From an uncultured candidate division Zixibacteria bacterium (GTDB lineage: Bacteria; Zixibacteria; MSB-5A5; GN15; FEB-12): 14,804 nucleotides of DNA. The DNA is taken from the NCBI GenBank assembly GCA_913009765.1, contig CAJVYT010000055.1, forward strand, positions 1 to 14,804. The letters run 5' to 3'. The notes below the pieces were generated by a model. The model saw only the letters and a list, made by a program, of their open reading frames with translations, was not told the DNA's origin and ran no database searches. This document shows, piece by piece, positions 1-6,178 of the stretch. Each line of letters opens with the position of its first letter. Positions within the stretch are counted from its first letter, which is position 1. Made by a program: the position numbers and the translations under genes.

Positions 1-93
1 GAGAGAGAGATGTGATATCTGAGAGGATCTAAGTGGAAGTTATAGAAGAAGAAAAAAAGAAAAAAATAAAGAGAGTGTTATTTTTTTTTTTTT
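1..93. other. Non-genomic low-complexity lead-in (read-through noise)
   Basis: This stretch is GA-rich and ends in a run of 13 T at 81-93, immediately before the outer end of a P7 sequencing adapter. Read from the other strand it is adapter end, then poly-A, then degenerate sequence, which is what a read gives after it passes the end of a short library molecule. I treat it as assembly of untrimmed read tails, not as genomic DNA. Confidence 0.85.
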
Positions 94-159
94 CAAGCAG
101 AAGACGGCATACGAGATATATCAGTGTGACTGGAGTTCAGACGTGTGCTCTTCCGATCT
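94..159 (+). other. Illumina P7/TruSeq index adapter (contaminant)
   Basis: The stretch starts with CAAGCAGAAGACGGCATACG at 94-113, continues through an 8-base index slot at 118-125 (ATATCAGT, reverse complement ACTGATAT, which I recognise as TruSeq index 25), and ends with the read-2 primer site up to GCTCTTCCGATCT at 147-159. It is synthetic and should be trimmed. Genomic sequence starts at about 160. Confidence 0.97.
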
Positions 160-515
160 GTCATATTGTTTAGGGGAATAAATAGATAATACGGCAAATA
201 ACAGGCTTCCAAATAATGACTTGTCAAAAATACTTTATGAGAAGTCTCAACACTCTCAAAAACTTTGAGATCATTAATTGGAACTCTTTGTTTTAACCCA
301 TTCTGAAATTTAACCGTGCTATAATTATTGGTCTGTGCATTAGATACAATAATCGCTAAAATAAAAACTACACCAAACAACCCACTCACCAATGATTTAT
401 TGCTGTTATATTTTTTATATAAAAACATAACACCGATTGATGCAGGTGCTAAAGCAAACACATGCACAAACTCTAATATCTTTCTTGATTGAAACGAAGA
501 ACCATCTAAATTCAT
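160..515 (-). CDS. C-terminal part of AftA-like membrane glycosyltransferase, 3' end missing
   Basis: This is a partial minus-strand frame of about 118 native residues, from the ATG at 515 to the adapter boundary. It holds two hydrophobic segments: a C-terminal portion of KILEFVHVFALAPASIGVMF, and then GLFGVVFILAIIV. A soluble, probably extracytoplasmic stretch follows (KVFESVETSHKVFLTSHYLE). The frame stays open into the adapter, where it would add the artefactual tail RKSTRLNSSH; that tail is not biological. No true stop is present. The frame is also open upstream of the ATG to about 550 (ALLILIDRY before the Met), and the preceding gene stops at 527, so this is probably the second half of that gene after a frameshift rather than a separate protein. 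The ribosome site before 515 is weak, which fits that reading. Confidence 0.6.
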
Positions 516-526
516 ATACCTATCTA

Positions 527-1633
527 TTAAAATAAGTAAAGCAGTTTCCCTGTTTTGGGGTTATTGTATAGATAAAAAACGAAAAACAGACCTAATACTA
601 TCAATAAACTTTCAATAGAAATTTCATTCCAATGACTCGTGAGATTTGTATGCCTGAGACCAAACCATACATTTTGAGAAGATGACATACCATTCCAATA
701 AATAACTCGAAGTAAAGGCACCCAATACACAACACTAACAAGTGCAACACCGACCATAAGTATCACTTTATGGCGAATTTCAGAAATTACCAAAGAGATA
801 TTTTTCGATTTAGAATATTGATTTATTAATGTAAACGGCACTGCCGCTGCCGCCATAAAAAACCAATAGTAATAGGTCATAAAAAGTAAACCACCAAAAA
901 CCGCTCCGGAAAAATAAAATTTCCAGTCAATTCCTTTTTGATTTTCCTTTTGTTTTACTCTTTCAAAATAGTATAACCACCACGGTATAAATAGTGCCGC
1001 TGTTATATGTTCATAGTAAATCCAGTCCAAATATCGAAAAGCAAAGAAAATTGTTCCCACGACGATCGCCGCAGCAACTGACGGTTTCACAACTTTTTTC
1101 CACGCCCAAAACAATATCCATGGGTAGAGCATAAATATAAAAAGATATCCAAATTTAATAGTTTGATATGCTTCAATGTGTAACAGTTTTCCATAAAGAG
1201 ACATTGTATAAAACCATAAAGGCGGATAAAAACTTGGTAAATCTTTCAGATACCAATCTTGGAAAAAACTATTATATGCCATCATCTTACAAATTTCAGC
1301 CAAACGATTTCCATTATCTCCCCAATGTCCATGCATCCCGAATTCAGTACCTGAAAATATAATACCATACAAGACAACAAAATAAGCCGAGACAGCAAAA
1401 ACAGTCAATGCCGGAGCATAAGATTTCTCGCGTTTCCAATAGATAACAAATGCTGCGATAAGAATCCATGACAATGCCCAAAATTTCGATTTTACGATTT
1501 CAAGGGTGTGTTCATCAGAAAGATAGCTATAACCGTCTGCTTGAGAATATATTTGGTAACCTACAACAGCCAGCATTACAACTGCCAAAGATAAAGCAAT
1601 ATTTTCTTTTTTGATGTTTTTTAATACTCCCAT
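527..1633 (-). CDS. Multi-pass membrane protein, AftA/GT-C glycosyltransferase-like N-terminal part
   Basis: The 368-residue frame has roughly nine to ten hydrophobic segments, for example at residues 12-30, 51-66, 73-94, 163-179, 186-200, 245-270, 289-305 and 341-356. After the third comes a loop with GDNGNRLAEI (105-114) and DLPSFYPPLWFY (131-142). The conserved Asp and the LPSFYPxxWFW-like motif resemble the N-terminal domain of mycobacterial AftA (GT-C fold arabinofuranosyltransferase, family GT85). GT-C enzymes use a lipid-linked sugar donor and act on the outer face of the membrane. The substrate here cannot be told. The frame ends abruptly at TGKLLYLF inside a hydrophobic stretch, and a continuing membrane/soluble region lies in another frame at 160-550, so I suspect one gene split by an indel near 527-550. 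The family call rests on motif memory, not on a search. Confidence 0.6.
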   Translation of the reverse strand: MGVLKNIKKENIALSLAVVMLAVVGYQIYSQADGYSYLSDEHTLEIVKSKFWALSWILIAAFVIYWKREKSYAPALTVFAVSAYFVVLYGIIFSGTEFGMHGHWGDNGNRLAEICKMMAYNSFFQDWYLKDLPSFYPPLWFYTMSLYGKLLHIEAYQTIKFGYLFIFMLYPWILFWAWKKVVKPSVAAAIVVGTIFFAFRYLDWIYYEHITAALFIPWWLYYFERVKQKENQKGIDWKFYFSGAVFGGLLFMTYYYWFFMAAAAVPFTLINQYSKSKNISLVISEIRHKVILMVGVALVSVVYWVPLLRVIYWNGMSSSQNVWFGLRHTNLTSHWNEISIESLLIVLGLFFVFYLYNNPKTGKLLYLF

Positions 1634-1689
1634 AAAATGTAATCTACAGGATTAGAAACTCATTGTAAAGAAGATAAACCTATCGCTTA

Positions 1690-1728
1690 CAATAAAAAAA
1701 AGCCCGCATAAACGGGCTTTTTTTATTG
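1690..1728 (-). terminator. Rho-independent terminator after the sigma factor gene
   Basis: The stem AGCCCG (1701-1706) pairs with CGGGCT (1713-1718) around the loop CATAAA. It is extended by an A-run at 1694-1701 against a T-run at 1718-1724, so it works in either direction. It lies 19 bases past the sigma gene stop and separates it from the downstream membrane gene starting at 1633. Confidence 0.9.
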
Positions 1729-1746
1729 TAAATCTATTATCAATCA

Positions 1747-2601
1747 TTAATTCAAATAAGCACGTAAAGAACGGCTTCTTGAGGCATGACGGAGTCTGCG
1801 AATCGCTTTTTCTTTAATCTGGCGTACCCGTTCGCGGGTCAGTGAGAATCGAGCTCCTATCTCTTCAAGCGTCAATGCTTTTTCATGGTGTAAACCAAAA
1901 TAAAGATTGATTACTTCCGCCTCTCGTGGTGTCAGAGAATCCAACGCTTTTTCAATTTCAACCTTTAAAGACCCGTCTAAAAGGGCTTCATCAGGCGACG
2001 GCTGGAATTCATCTTCTAACACATCAATAAGAGAATTATCTTCCGATGCGGAAAATGGGGCATCTAACGAAAGATGCGAGTTTGAGATTTTCAAAGTATC
2101 AGAAACTTCGCCCTCAGAAAGTTCAAGAACTTTTGAGATTTCCTCAGGAGACGGCAGCCGTCCAAGCGACTGTTCTAACCGTGAGGATACCTTTCCGATT
2201 TTATGCAGGGTTCCGACTCTATTTAATGGCAAGCGCACAATTCGGCTCTGCTCCGCAAGAGATTGCAAAATAGCCTGTCGAATCCACCACACGGCGTAAC
2301 TGATAAATTTGAATCCACGGGTTTCATCAAACCGTTTGGCAGCTTTAATCAATCCGATATTTCCCTCGTTGATTAAATCAGCCAGTGATAAACCCTGATT
2401 TTGGTACTGCTTTGCTACCGAAACAACAAACCGCAAATTAGCCTTTGTTAATTTCTCCAGAGCTCTTTTGTCGCCCTGCTTAATTTTTCTCGCTAACCGG
2501 ACTTCTTCTTCGGCATTAATGAGAGGGGTTTCCCCGATTTCGCGCAAGTACAAATCCAAAGACCTGTCTTCATCACGATATTTTAGGGATTGCTTAGCCA
2601 A
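1747..2601 (-). CDS. rpoD: Primary-type sigma-70 factor (RpoD/SigA, short form)
   Basis: This 284-residue sigma factor directs RNA polymerase to promoters. It has region 1.2 ([15 protein letters not shown], residues 14-28), a complete region 2 (about 50-115, with core-binding and -10 recognition motifs [19 protein letters not shown] and [10 protein letters not shown]), region 3 (about 120-200), and region 4 with the helix-turn-helix [20 protein letters not shown] (243-262). Region 1.1 is absent, as is usual for Bacteroidota-type primary sigma factors of about 285 residues. The start codon is TTG at 2601: upstream in frame there is only a stop and no ATG, and GAAGGAG lies about 12 bases before it. 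It follows htrA by 86 bases on the same strand and is closed by the terminator at 1690-1728. It is either the housekeeping sigma or a close group 2 paralogue. Confidence 0.92.
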   Translation of the reverse strand: MAKQSLKYRDEDRSLDLYLREIGETPLINAEEEVRLARKIKQGDKRALEKLTKANLRFVVSVAKQYQNQGLSLADLINEGNIGLIKAAKRFDETRGFKFISYAVWWIRQAILQSLAEQSRIVRLPLNRVGTLHKIGKVSSRLEQSLGRLPSPEEISKVLELSEGEVSDTLKISNSHLSLDAPFSASEDNSLIDVLEDEFQPSPDEALLDGSLKVEIEKALDSLTPREAEVINLYFGLHHEKALTLEEIGARFSLTRERVRQIKEKAIRRLRHASRSRSLRAYLN

Positions 2602-2641
2602 TTTCCTGACTAACTCCTTCCAACTTAAATTGTTTCTTCAT
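2594..2641 (-). CDS. Possible 15-codon leader ORF overlapping the rpoD start
   Basis: An ATG at 2641 opens a 15-codon frame ([15 protein letters not shown]) whose TAA at 2596-2594 lies just inside the rpoD coding region, overlapping its TTG start. An AGGA lies about ten bases before the ATG. The arrangement would allow translational coupling, where ribosomes finishing the leader restart on the weak TTG. Equally it may be a chance frame. No sequence family is recognised. Confidence 0.25.
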   Translation of the reverse strand: MKKQFKLEGVSQEIG

Positions 2642-2687
2642 CCCAGAAAATTCCTGAGATACTGCTATATATTCCATACTACTATCA

Positions 2688-4205
2688 TTATGGTCTAATT
2701 ACTTTTCTCGCTACTGAACCATCAGGCTCAACTACAATCATAGGAATACGAGTTGCCGAAGATGGAATCTCTTTTGAAATCCGAAGTATATCATCAACTG
2801 ACGAAACAGATTGATTATTTACCTGCAATATTACTGTTCCTCTTCTTACTGAAGAATTATCAGCCGGAGTTCCTATAACTACTCTTTGTACAAATACTCC
2901 ATCTACCGGCTCAATATGTATTAAAGCAGCCAACTCATCGGTAAATGTTACTAACTCCATGCCGAGCCACTGAACAGACCGAGTATCTGATGGTATCATG
3001 GTACTATTACGTTCCTGTTCCAAAGAAGCCATAAAAGTAGCTCTATCGGCAGCAACTACTTTTACTTCATGCAATTTACCATCTCGTATAAATTCAATAG
3101 GAACAGGTTGACCGCCTTTTGCCTGTGAAATTAATACAGAAAGATGCCTATTATTTTCAACTTCCTGACCATTTACCTTCAATATAATATCACCGGATTT
3201 TATCCCTGCAATATCAGCAGGTGATTCTCCGAAAACAGAATCTATCATTACCCCATGTAAACCGTCAATTCCTTGAGCTCGTGTTTCTTTTTCAGTCAAT
3301 TGACCAAGCCACACACCTAACCATCCTCGATTAACTTTACCTAAAGCGATTAAATCAGGTACTACCGAGCGAGCCAAACTAATAGGTATGGCAAATCCGA
3401 TACCGACAGATGCACCCGTCGGAGATAAAATAGCCGAATTGACTCCTATACATTCACCCTGAAGATTTAACAATGGTCCTCCGGAATTACCAGGATTTAT
3501 CGATGCATCGGTTTGAATATAATCTTGATAGGTTGGAGTTTCGTTACCAAAATTCAAATTTCGACGACCTTTTGCTGATATAACTCCAACAGTTACCGTG
3601 CGGTTAAGTCCTTGCTGTGGAAAGGGGTTCCCGATAGCAATCGCCCAATCGCCTACTTTGAGATTTTCAGAATCGCCAAACGGAATTACTGTAATTTTTT
3701 CATCTTTTGGTTCTATTTTTACAACTGCTAAATCAGTCTGAGGATCTGCTCCAACTAATTTAGCATCATAACGATACCCCGATGCCGTCGTGACATATAA
3801 TTCTGTTGCATTTTCGATAACATGATTATTAGTCAGGATATATCCTTCTTTTCTAAAAAAGAACCCTGAACCTGACGATGTTGAACTTTGACTTTGATGC
3901 CACCATGGAGTATTTGTCTGTACTGATTTTGCAGAAATATTAACAACAGCATCAGACGAATTCTCAACAACCTGTACAAATGGAGATTCAGTCTCATCTC
4001 CACGATACACTACCGGACGTAACCCTGTTTGGGCTATATTCAGAGGGGTTTGTGCGATAGTTTTTGGAGTGAGGTCAAAATTAGATGTGACCAGCATTCC
4101 AAAAAATGTAAAAAATAAAGCCGTCAAAACAAAAAGTGATACTGCCCGAAACGACTTTTTCGTATCTTGTTTTTTATCTTGCGGAGAGTTACTACCCAAA
4201 TTCAC
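2688..4205 (-). CDS. htrA: HtrA/Deg-family periplasmic serine protease with two PDZ domains
   Basis: The 505-residue protein has one N-terminal membrane segment (about residues 20-40), so it is exported or inner-membrane anchored. A trypsin-like domain follows with the full triad: His128 (TNNHVI), Asp158 (QTDLAVV) and Ser241 (NPGNSGGPLL). Two PDZ domains follow, at about 290-385 (GWLGVWLG to VKVVAADR) and about 410-500. These proteases degrade or chaperone misfolded envelope proteins, and the PDZ domains sense substrate C-termini. Length and layout match DegP/DegQ. The start is GTG at 4205, with a strong ribosome site GGAGGA nine bases upstream and a sigma-70-like promoter at 4237-4265. The downstream sigma gene is 86 bases away on the same strand, so the two may be cotranscribed. 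DegP, DegQ and MucD cannot be told apart, so the symbol is generic. Confidence 0.95.
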   Translation of the reverse strand: MNLGSNSPQDKKQDTKKSFRAVSLFVLTALFFTFFGMLVTSNFDLTPKTIAQTPLNIAQTGLRPVVYRGDETESPFVQVVENSSDAVVNISAKSVQTNTPWWHQSQSSTSSGSGFFFRKEGYILTNNHVIENATELYVTTASGYRYDAKLVGADPQTDLAVVKIEPKDEKITVIPFGDSENLKVGDWAIAIGNPFPQQGLNRTVTVGVISAKGRRNLNFGNETPTYQDYIQTDASINPGNSGGPLLNLQGECIGVNSAILSPTGASVGIGFAIPISLARSVVPDLIALGKVNRGWLGVWLGQLTEKETRAQGIDGLHGVMIDSVFGESPADIAGIKSGDIILKVNGQEVENNRHLSVLISQAKGGQPVPIEFIRDGKLHEVKVVAADRATFMASLEQERNSTMIPSDTRSVQWLGMELVTFTDELAALIHIEPVDGVFVQRVVIGTPADNSSVRRGTVILQVNNQSVSSVDDILRISKEIPSSATRIPMIVVEPDGSVARKVIRP

Positions 4206-4236
4206 TTATCTTAGTCCTCCGACTATTTAGCCAAGT

Positions 4237-4265
4237 AAGATAGTTAAAGGTTTCTATTTGGTCAA
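4237..4265 (-). promoter_or_regulatory. Sigma-70-like promoter for htrA
   Basis: On the minus strand TTGACC (4265-4260) is followed after exactly 17 bases by TATCTT (4242-4237). Transcription would start near 4230, giving a short leader that carries the GGAGGA ribosome site of htrA. The -35 is one mismatch and the -10 two mismatches from consensus. Confidence 0.55.
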
Positions 4266-4418
4266 GCTATTTTTGATCAAACTCTTATTATTATATTTAA
4301 CGTATCAAACCACAAAATGATGCATTTTATTTCAAAATTTATCTATTTTCTCACCTCTTTAAGACACTCGAGCAGTAAAAACGATTCATATTATTTTGGG
4401 GTTTCTTTCAAAAAGTGA
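4266..4418. other. AT-rich intergenic stretch with no recognised gene
   Basis: This lies between the htrA promoter and the next candidate promoter. I see no open frame of note, no RNA gene and no clear hairpin. Upstream htrA control sites could lie here, but no repeat or palindrome stands out. Confidence 0.6.
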
Positions 4419-4446
4419 TTGTTTAATTATCCTATATTCGTAATAT
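4419..4446 (+). promoter_or_regulatory. Candidate promoter before a small plus-strand ORF
   Basis: TTGTTT (4419-4424), a 16-base spacer and TAATAT (4441-4446) form a plausible sigma-70 promoter. About 25 bases further on, AGAAAGGAG (4471-4479) is the best ribosome-site match in this intergenic region. Base composition is AT-rich, so chance matches are likely. Confidence 0.35.
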
Positions 4447-4483
4447 TATAGATGTACTGTATAAAGGTACAGAAAGGAGTCCA

Positions 4484-4555
4484 ATGATAGTCAAACACAT
4501 AGTAGACTTTATGTGGCTCCTAAAAGATAGCGAGTACCAAGCGAATTTGGTGTAA
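4484..4555 (+). CDS. Possible 23-residue small protein or decayed gene start
   Basis: ATG at 4484 opens a 23-codon frame (MIVKHIVDFMWLLKDSEYQA then NLV) ending in TAA at 4553. It is included because it has AGAAAGGAG four bases before the spacer-to-ATG junction and a candidate promoter upstream, which is more than a random frame usually shows. It overlaps the 3' end of the minus-strand ORF at 4509-4814, so at most one of the two is likely real. It could be a small protein, a leader peptide, or the 5' stub of a lost gene. No family is recognised. Confidence 0.3.
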   Translation: MIVKHIVDFMWLLKDSEYQANLV

Positions 4556-4814
4556 ATATACAGATAATGAACGACCAATTTGGAATATTGATGCCTTCTT
4601 TGGACAACCCAAAGGATAACCTGATATAGCCATTTGGAATTCGCTCCATAGGTTCAACCATTGGAGTAGCTCTGTCATTCGAGTTGATTTGAGTTAAACT
4701 AATTTTAAGATTTGAAATCGAAAAATTAGGATAGGAATCTAGAACGATTCTGAGATACTTGAAGATTCTCGCTCTATCGGCTACTTCCGTAAGCCAAATA
4801 TAAAATCCCCGCAC
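4509..4814 (-). CDS. Unrecognised ORF, possible gene remnant
   Basis: The minus-strand frame is open for 101 codons in AT-rich DNA, with a believable mix of codons (for example the stretches YIWLTEVADRARIFKYLRIV and NGYIRLSFGLSKEGINIPNW). I do not recognise a family. The only upstream start is a GTG at 4814, which falls in the loop of the terminator hairpin at 4802-4826, and the frame is closed six codons before that. No ribosome site is seen. It may be the 3' remnant of a gene whose front was lost, a gene starting at a later codon, or a chance frame. Confidence 0.3.
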   Translation of the reverse strand: MRGFYIWLTEVADRARIFKYLRIVLDSYPNFSISNLKISLTQINSNDRATPMVEPMERIPNGYIRLSFGLSKEGINIPNWSFIICIFTPNSLGTRYLLGAT

Positions 4815-4826
4815 TCCGGGGATTTT
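4802..4826 (-). terminator. Perfect 10-bp hairpin, probable terminator
   Basis: AAAATCCCCG (4802-4811) and CGGGGATTTT (4817-4826) pair perfectly around the loop CACTC. The A/T ends make it bidirectional in form, though the T-tract is short. It lies downstream of the GIY-YIG gene on the minus strand and just upstream of the unrecognised ORF ending at 4509. Confidence 0.65.
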
Positions 4827-4870
4827 GGTATATTAATTACAATCTTTTAATAACATCATTTCCCAAATAC

Positions 4871-4910
4871 TTTAAAAGTCACCCTGAGCGGAGTCGAAGG
4901 GACTTTTAAA
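4871..4910. repeat. Long hairpin carrying the left copy of a 24-bp inverted repeat
   Basis: The 24-bp core at 4878-4901 (CACCCTGAGCGGAGTCGAAG within it) is identical, in inverted orientation, to 5278-5301. It sits inside a larger palindrome: TTTAAAAGT (4871-4879) pairs with ACTTTTAAA (4902-4910), and CCCT (4882-4885) pairs with AGGG (4898-4901). It begins eight bases after the GIY-YIG stop codon, so it may also act as its terminator. I recognise the core as a type of repeat common in environmental bacterial genomes. Confidence 0.85.
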
Positions 4911-4917
4911 GAATTAA

Positions 4918-5223
4918 CTACCTCTTGTCAGATTTAGACTCATTCTTACATCTTGATAATGCATGTAATAATTCAAAATCACCTTTAATAAGTGACATTT
5001 TCTTCTTTCTTGTCCACCCTTTTATTTGCCTTTCAGCTTTTATCGCATCTTCTATACTTTCGAACTCTTGCTGAAAAACTAATGTTAACGGATGTTTTCT
5101 GTTTGTATAACAAGGTAAAAGATTATTTTCATGTTGATAAATTCTGATTTGTAAATTAGATGTACTGCCTGTATAGAAGCTATCGTCGCTACATAGAAAG
5201 ATATAAACCCATCCTGTTTTCAT
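4918..5223 (-). CDS. Small GIY-YIG domain nuclease-like protein (UPF0213/YhbQ type)
   Basis: The 101-residue protein is essentially one GIY-YIG fold. It begins with the first-strand Tyr7 (WVYIFLC), then Tyr17 in FYTGST, Arg27 (LQIRIYQHE) and Glu64 (AIKAERQIKGWTRKKK); these are the conserved catalytic positions of the family. A Lys/Arg-rich tail could contact DNA. I chose the ATG at 5223 over an in-frame TTG at 5238, because MKTGWVYI is the usual start of these proteins. Stand-alone copies of this size are widespread and mostly uncharacterised; proposed roles are DNA repair or mobile-element processing. The gene is framed by inverted copies of a 24-bp repeat (4878-4901 and 5278-5301), which suggests the gene and repeats travel or act together. 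That link is inference. Confidence 0.85.
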   Translation of the reverse strand: MKTGWVYIFLCSDDSFYTGSTSNLQIRIYQHENNLLPCYTNRKHPLTLVFQQEFESIEDAIKAERQIKGWTRKKKMSLIKGDFELLHALSRCKNESKSDKR

Positions 5224-5261
5224 GGTTTTATAATACAAATTTATTTGAATTAATCAAATAA

Positions 5262-5308
5262 ATCTTGTAGGTTCGTCCCCTTCGACTCCGCTCAGGGTGA
5301 CTCAAGAT
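5262..5308. repeat. Right copy of the 24-bp inverted repeat with short palindromic flanks
   Basis: Bases 5278-5301 match 4878-4901 exactly in reverse complement (CTTCGACTCCGCTCAGGG within it). This copy is also enclosed by short complementary arms, ATCTTG (5262-5267) and CAAGAT (5303-5308). It lies upstream of the GIY-YIG start, so the two copies bracket that gene and point in opposite directions. Confidence 0.85.
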
Positions 5309-5350
5309 ATTACTCTACTCTAAAAATCTAACGATTTCAAACCAACGGAA

Positions 5351-5364
5351 CAGCCTACAGGCTG
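5351..5364. repeat. Short palindrome (cluster member 1)
   Basis: CAGCC (5351-5355) and GGCTG (5360-5364) pair around TACA. It is the first of three short palindromes within 90 bases, between the GIY-YIG repeat and the aldolase promoter. Confidence 0.6.
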
Positions 5365-5382
5365 CGGAACCCGACTACTTGA

Positions 5383-5406
5383 GGTTGAGACATCCTCAAC
5401 CCTACA
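5383..5406. repeat. Palindrome with CCCTAC border (cluster member 2)
   Basis: GGTTGAG (5383-5389) pairs with CTCAACC (5395-5401) around ACATC, and the element is followed by CCTAC. Its reverse complement, starting GTAGGGTTGAGGATGTCT, resembles the terminator palindrome at 11616-11639 (GTAGGATTCAGACATGTCT), so both look like members of one dispersed family. Confidence 0.65.
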
Positions 5407-5415
5407 AAAGCATAT

Positions 5416-5440
5416 CGGAACCGGCAAGCCTGCTCCCTAC
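5416..5440. repeat. Imperfect palindrome with CCCTAC border (cluster member 3)
   Basis: The stretch around GGCAAGCCTGC (5423-5433) is imperfectly self-complementary and ends in CCCTAC (5435-5440), the same border as cluster member 2. Read from the other strand it is GTAGGGAGCAGGCTTGCC. Confidence 0.45.
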
Positions 5441-5471
5441 AATCAACACCTCACTTTCCTATTCTCTCTTG

Positions 5472-5500
5472 TTGACTTTCTTCCAAAAACCGTCTACTTT
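5472..5500 (+). promoter_or_regulatory. Promoter for the aldolase-to-panB operon
   Basis: TTGACT (5472-5477), a 17-base spacer and TACTTT (5495-5500, followed by G) fit a sigma-70 promoter. TACTTTG also fits the Bacteroidota -7 consensus TAnnTTTG. Transcription would start near 5507, only about three bases before the aldolase ATG at 5510, so the message would be leaderless or nearly so. Confidence 0.55.
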
Positions 5501-5509
5501 GAAGAAACT

Positions 5510-6163
5510 ATGAGTACACCATTTACGATGAAAAAAGAAATCTGCGATATAGGAAAACTGCTCTATGAGCGGGGCATGCTTGCCGGTACTGACGGCAATA
5601 TTTCGGTTAAACTTGATGACGACCGTATCATGATAACCCCCTCCGGCATTGCCAAGGGACGAATGTCACCTGACGAAATGGTTATAGTCGATATCAACGG
5701 CAAACATCTGCAAGGCAGTAATAAAGCATCATCTGAAATGCTGATGCATTTAGCGGTCTATAAAGCAAGACCCGAAATAAAGTCTTGCGTACATTCCCAT
5801 GCTCCCTACTCGACTGCATTTGCAGCAGCCGGAATTGAGCTCAAAGAAGATATTTTGCCCGAAATTGTGCTGTTTATCGGCGGGATTCCACTCACCGACT
5901 ATGCTCCTCCCGGCACCGATGCTCTTCCAAAATCGTTAGAACCACATTTAGAAACCAATAATGCCTTTTTGCTCAGAAATCACGGCTTATTAACTATTGG
6001 GCATGATTTATCGGAAGCGTTTAACCGTCATGAAACAGTTGAACATTTTGCCCGAATAGTACATCTTGCCCGTCAGTTAGGCAATATCAACTCGATTCCA
6101 TCAGATGATTTCAAACGACTTGAAAAAATGCGAGCCAAGCTCGATGAGGCGTGGAATTCTTAA
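5510..6163 (+). CDS. Class II aldolase, L-fuculose-phosphate aldolase-like
   Basis: The 217-residue protein matches the class II aldolase/adducin fold and the length of E. coli FucA (215). Zinc ligands are His95, His97 (CVHSHAPYS) and His158 (LRNHGLL), and the catalytic acid/base is Glu76 (SSEMLMH). All four are offset by +3 from FucA Glu73, His92, His94 and His155. The phosphate-binding GTDGNIS (26-32) and TPSG (43-46) are also present. FucA-type enzymes split L-fuculose-1-phosphate into dihydroxyacetone phosphate and lactaldehyde. Related members act on ribulose phosphates or dehydrate methylthioribulose-1-phosphate, so the true substrate is open; no fucose genes are nearby. It is the first gene of the operon, starts almost at the transcription start, and ends 15 bases before the aminotransferase-like gene. 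Confidence 0.85.
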   Translation: MSTPFTMKKEICDIGKLLYERGMLAGTDGNISVKLDDDRIMITPSGIAKGRMSPDEMVIVDINGKHLQGSNKASSEMLMHLAVYKARPEIKSCVHSHAPYSTAFAAAGIELKEDILPEIVLFIGGIPLTDYAPPGTDALPKSLEPHLETNNAFLLRNHGLLTIGHDLSEAFNRHETVEHFARIVHLARQLGNINSIPSDDFKRLEKMRAKLDEAWNS

Positions 6164-6178
6164 TCCTAACAGGCTGTT

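Noticed and set aside
1168..1362. Plus-strand 64-codon frame opposite the membrane glycosyltransferase-like gene
   Set aside because: It is antisense to a convincing membrane-protein frame, with no ribosome site or recognisable motif.
1907..2299. Plus-strand 130-codon frame opposite rpoD
   Set aside because: Shadow of the highly conserved sigma factor gene; Ser/Arg-rich composition typical of antisense reading.
5343..5440. Possible CRISPR array
   Set aside because: The palindromes differ in sequence and spacing; no regular direct repeat and no cas genes.
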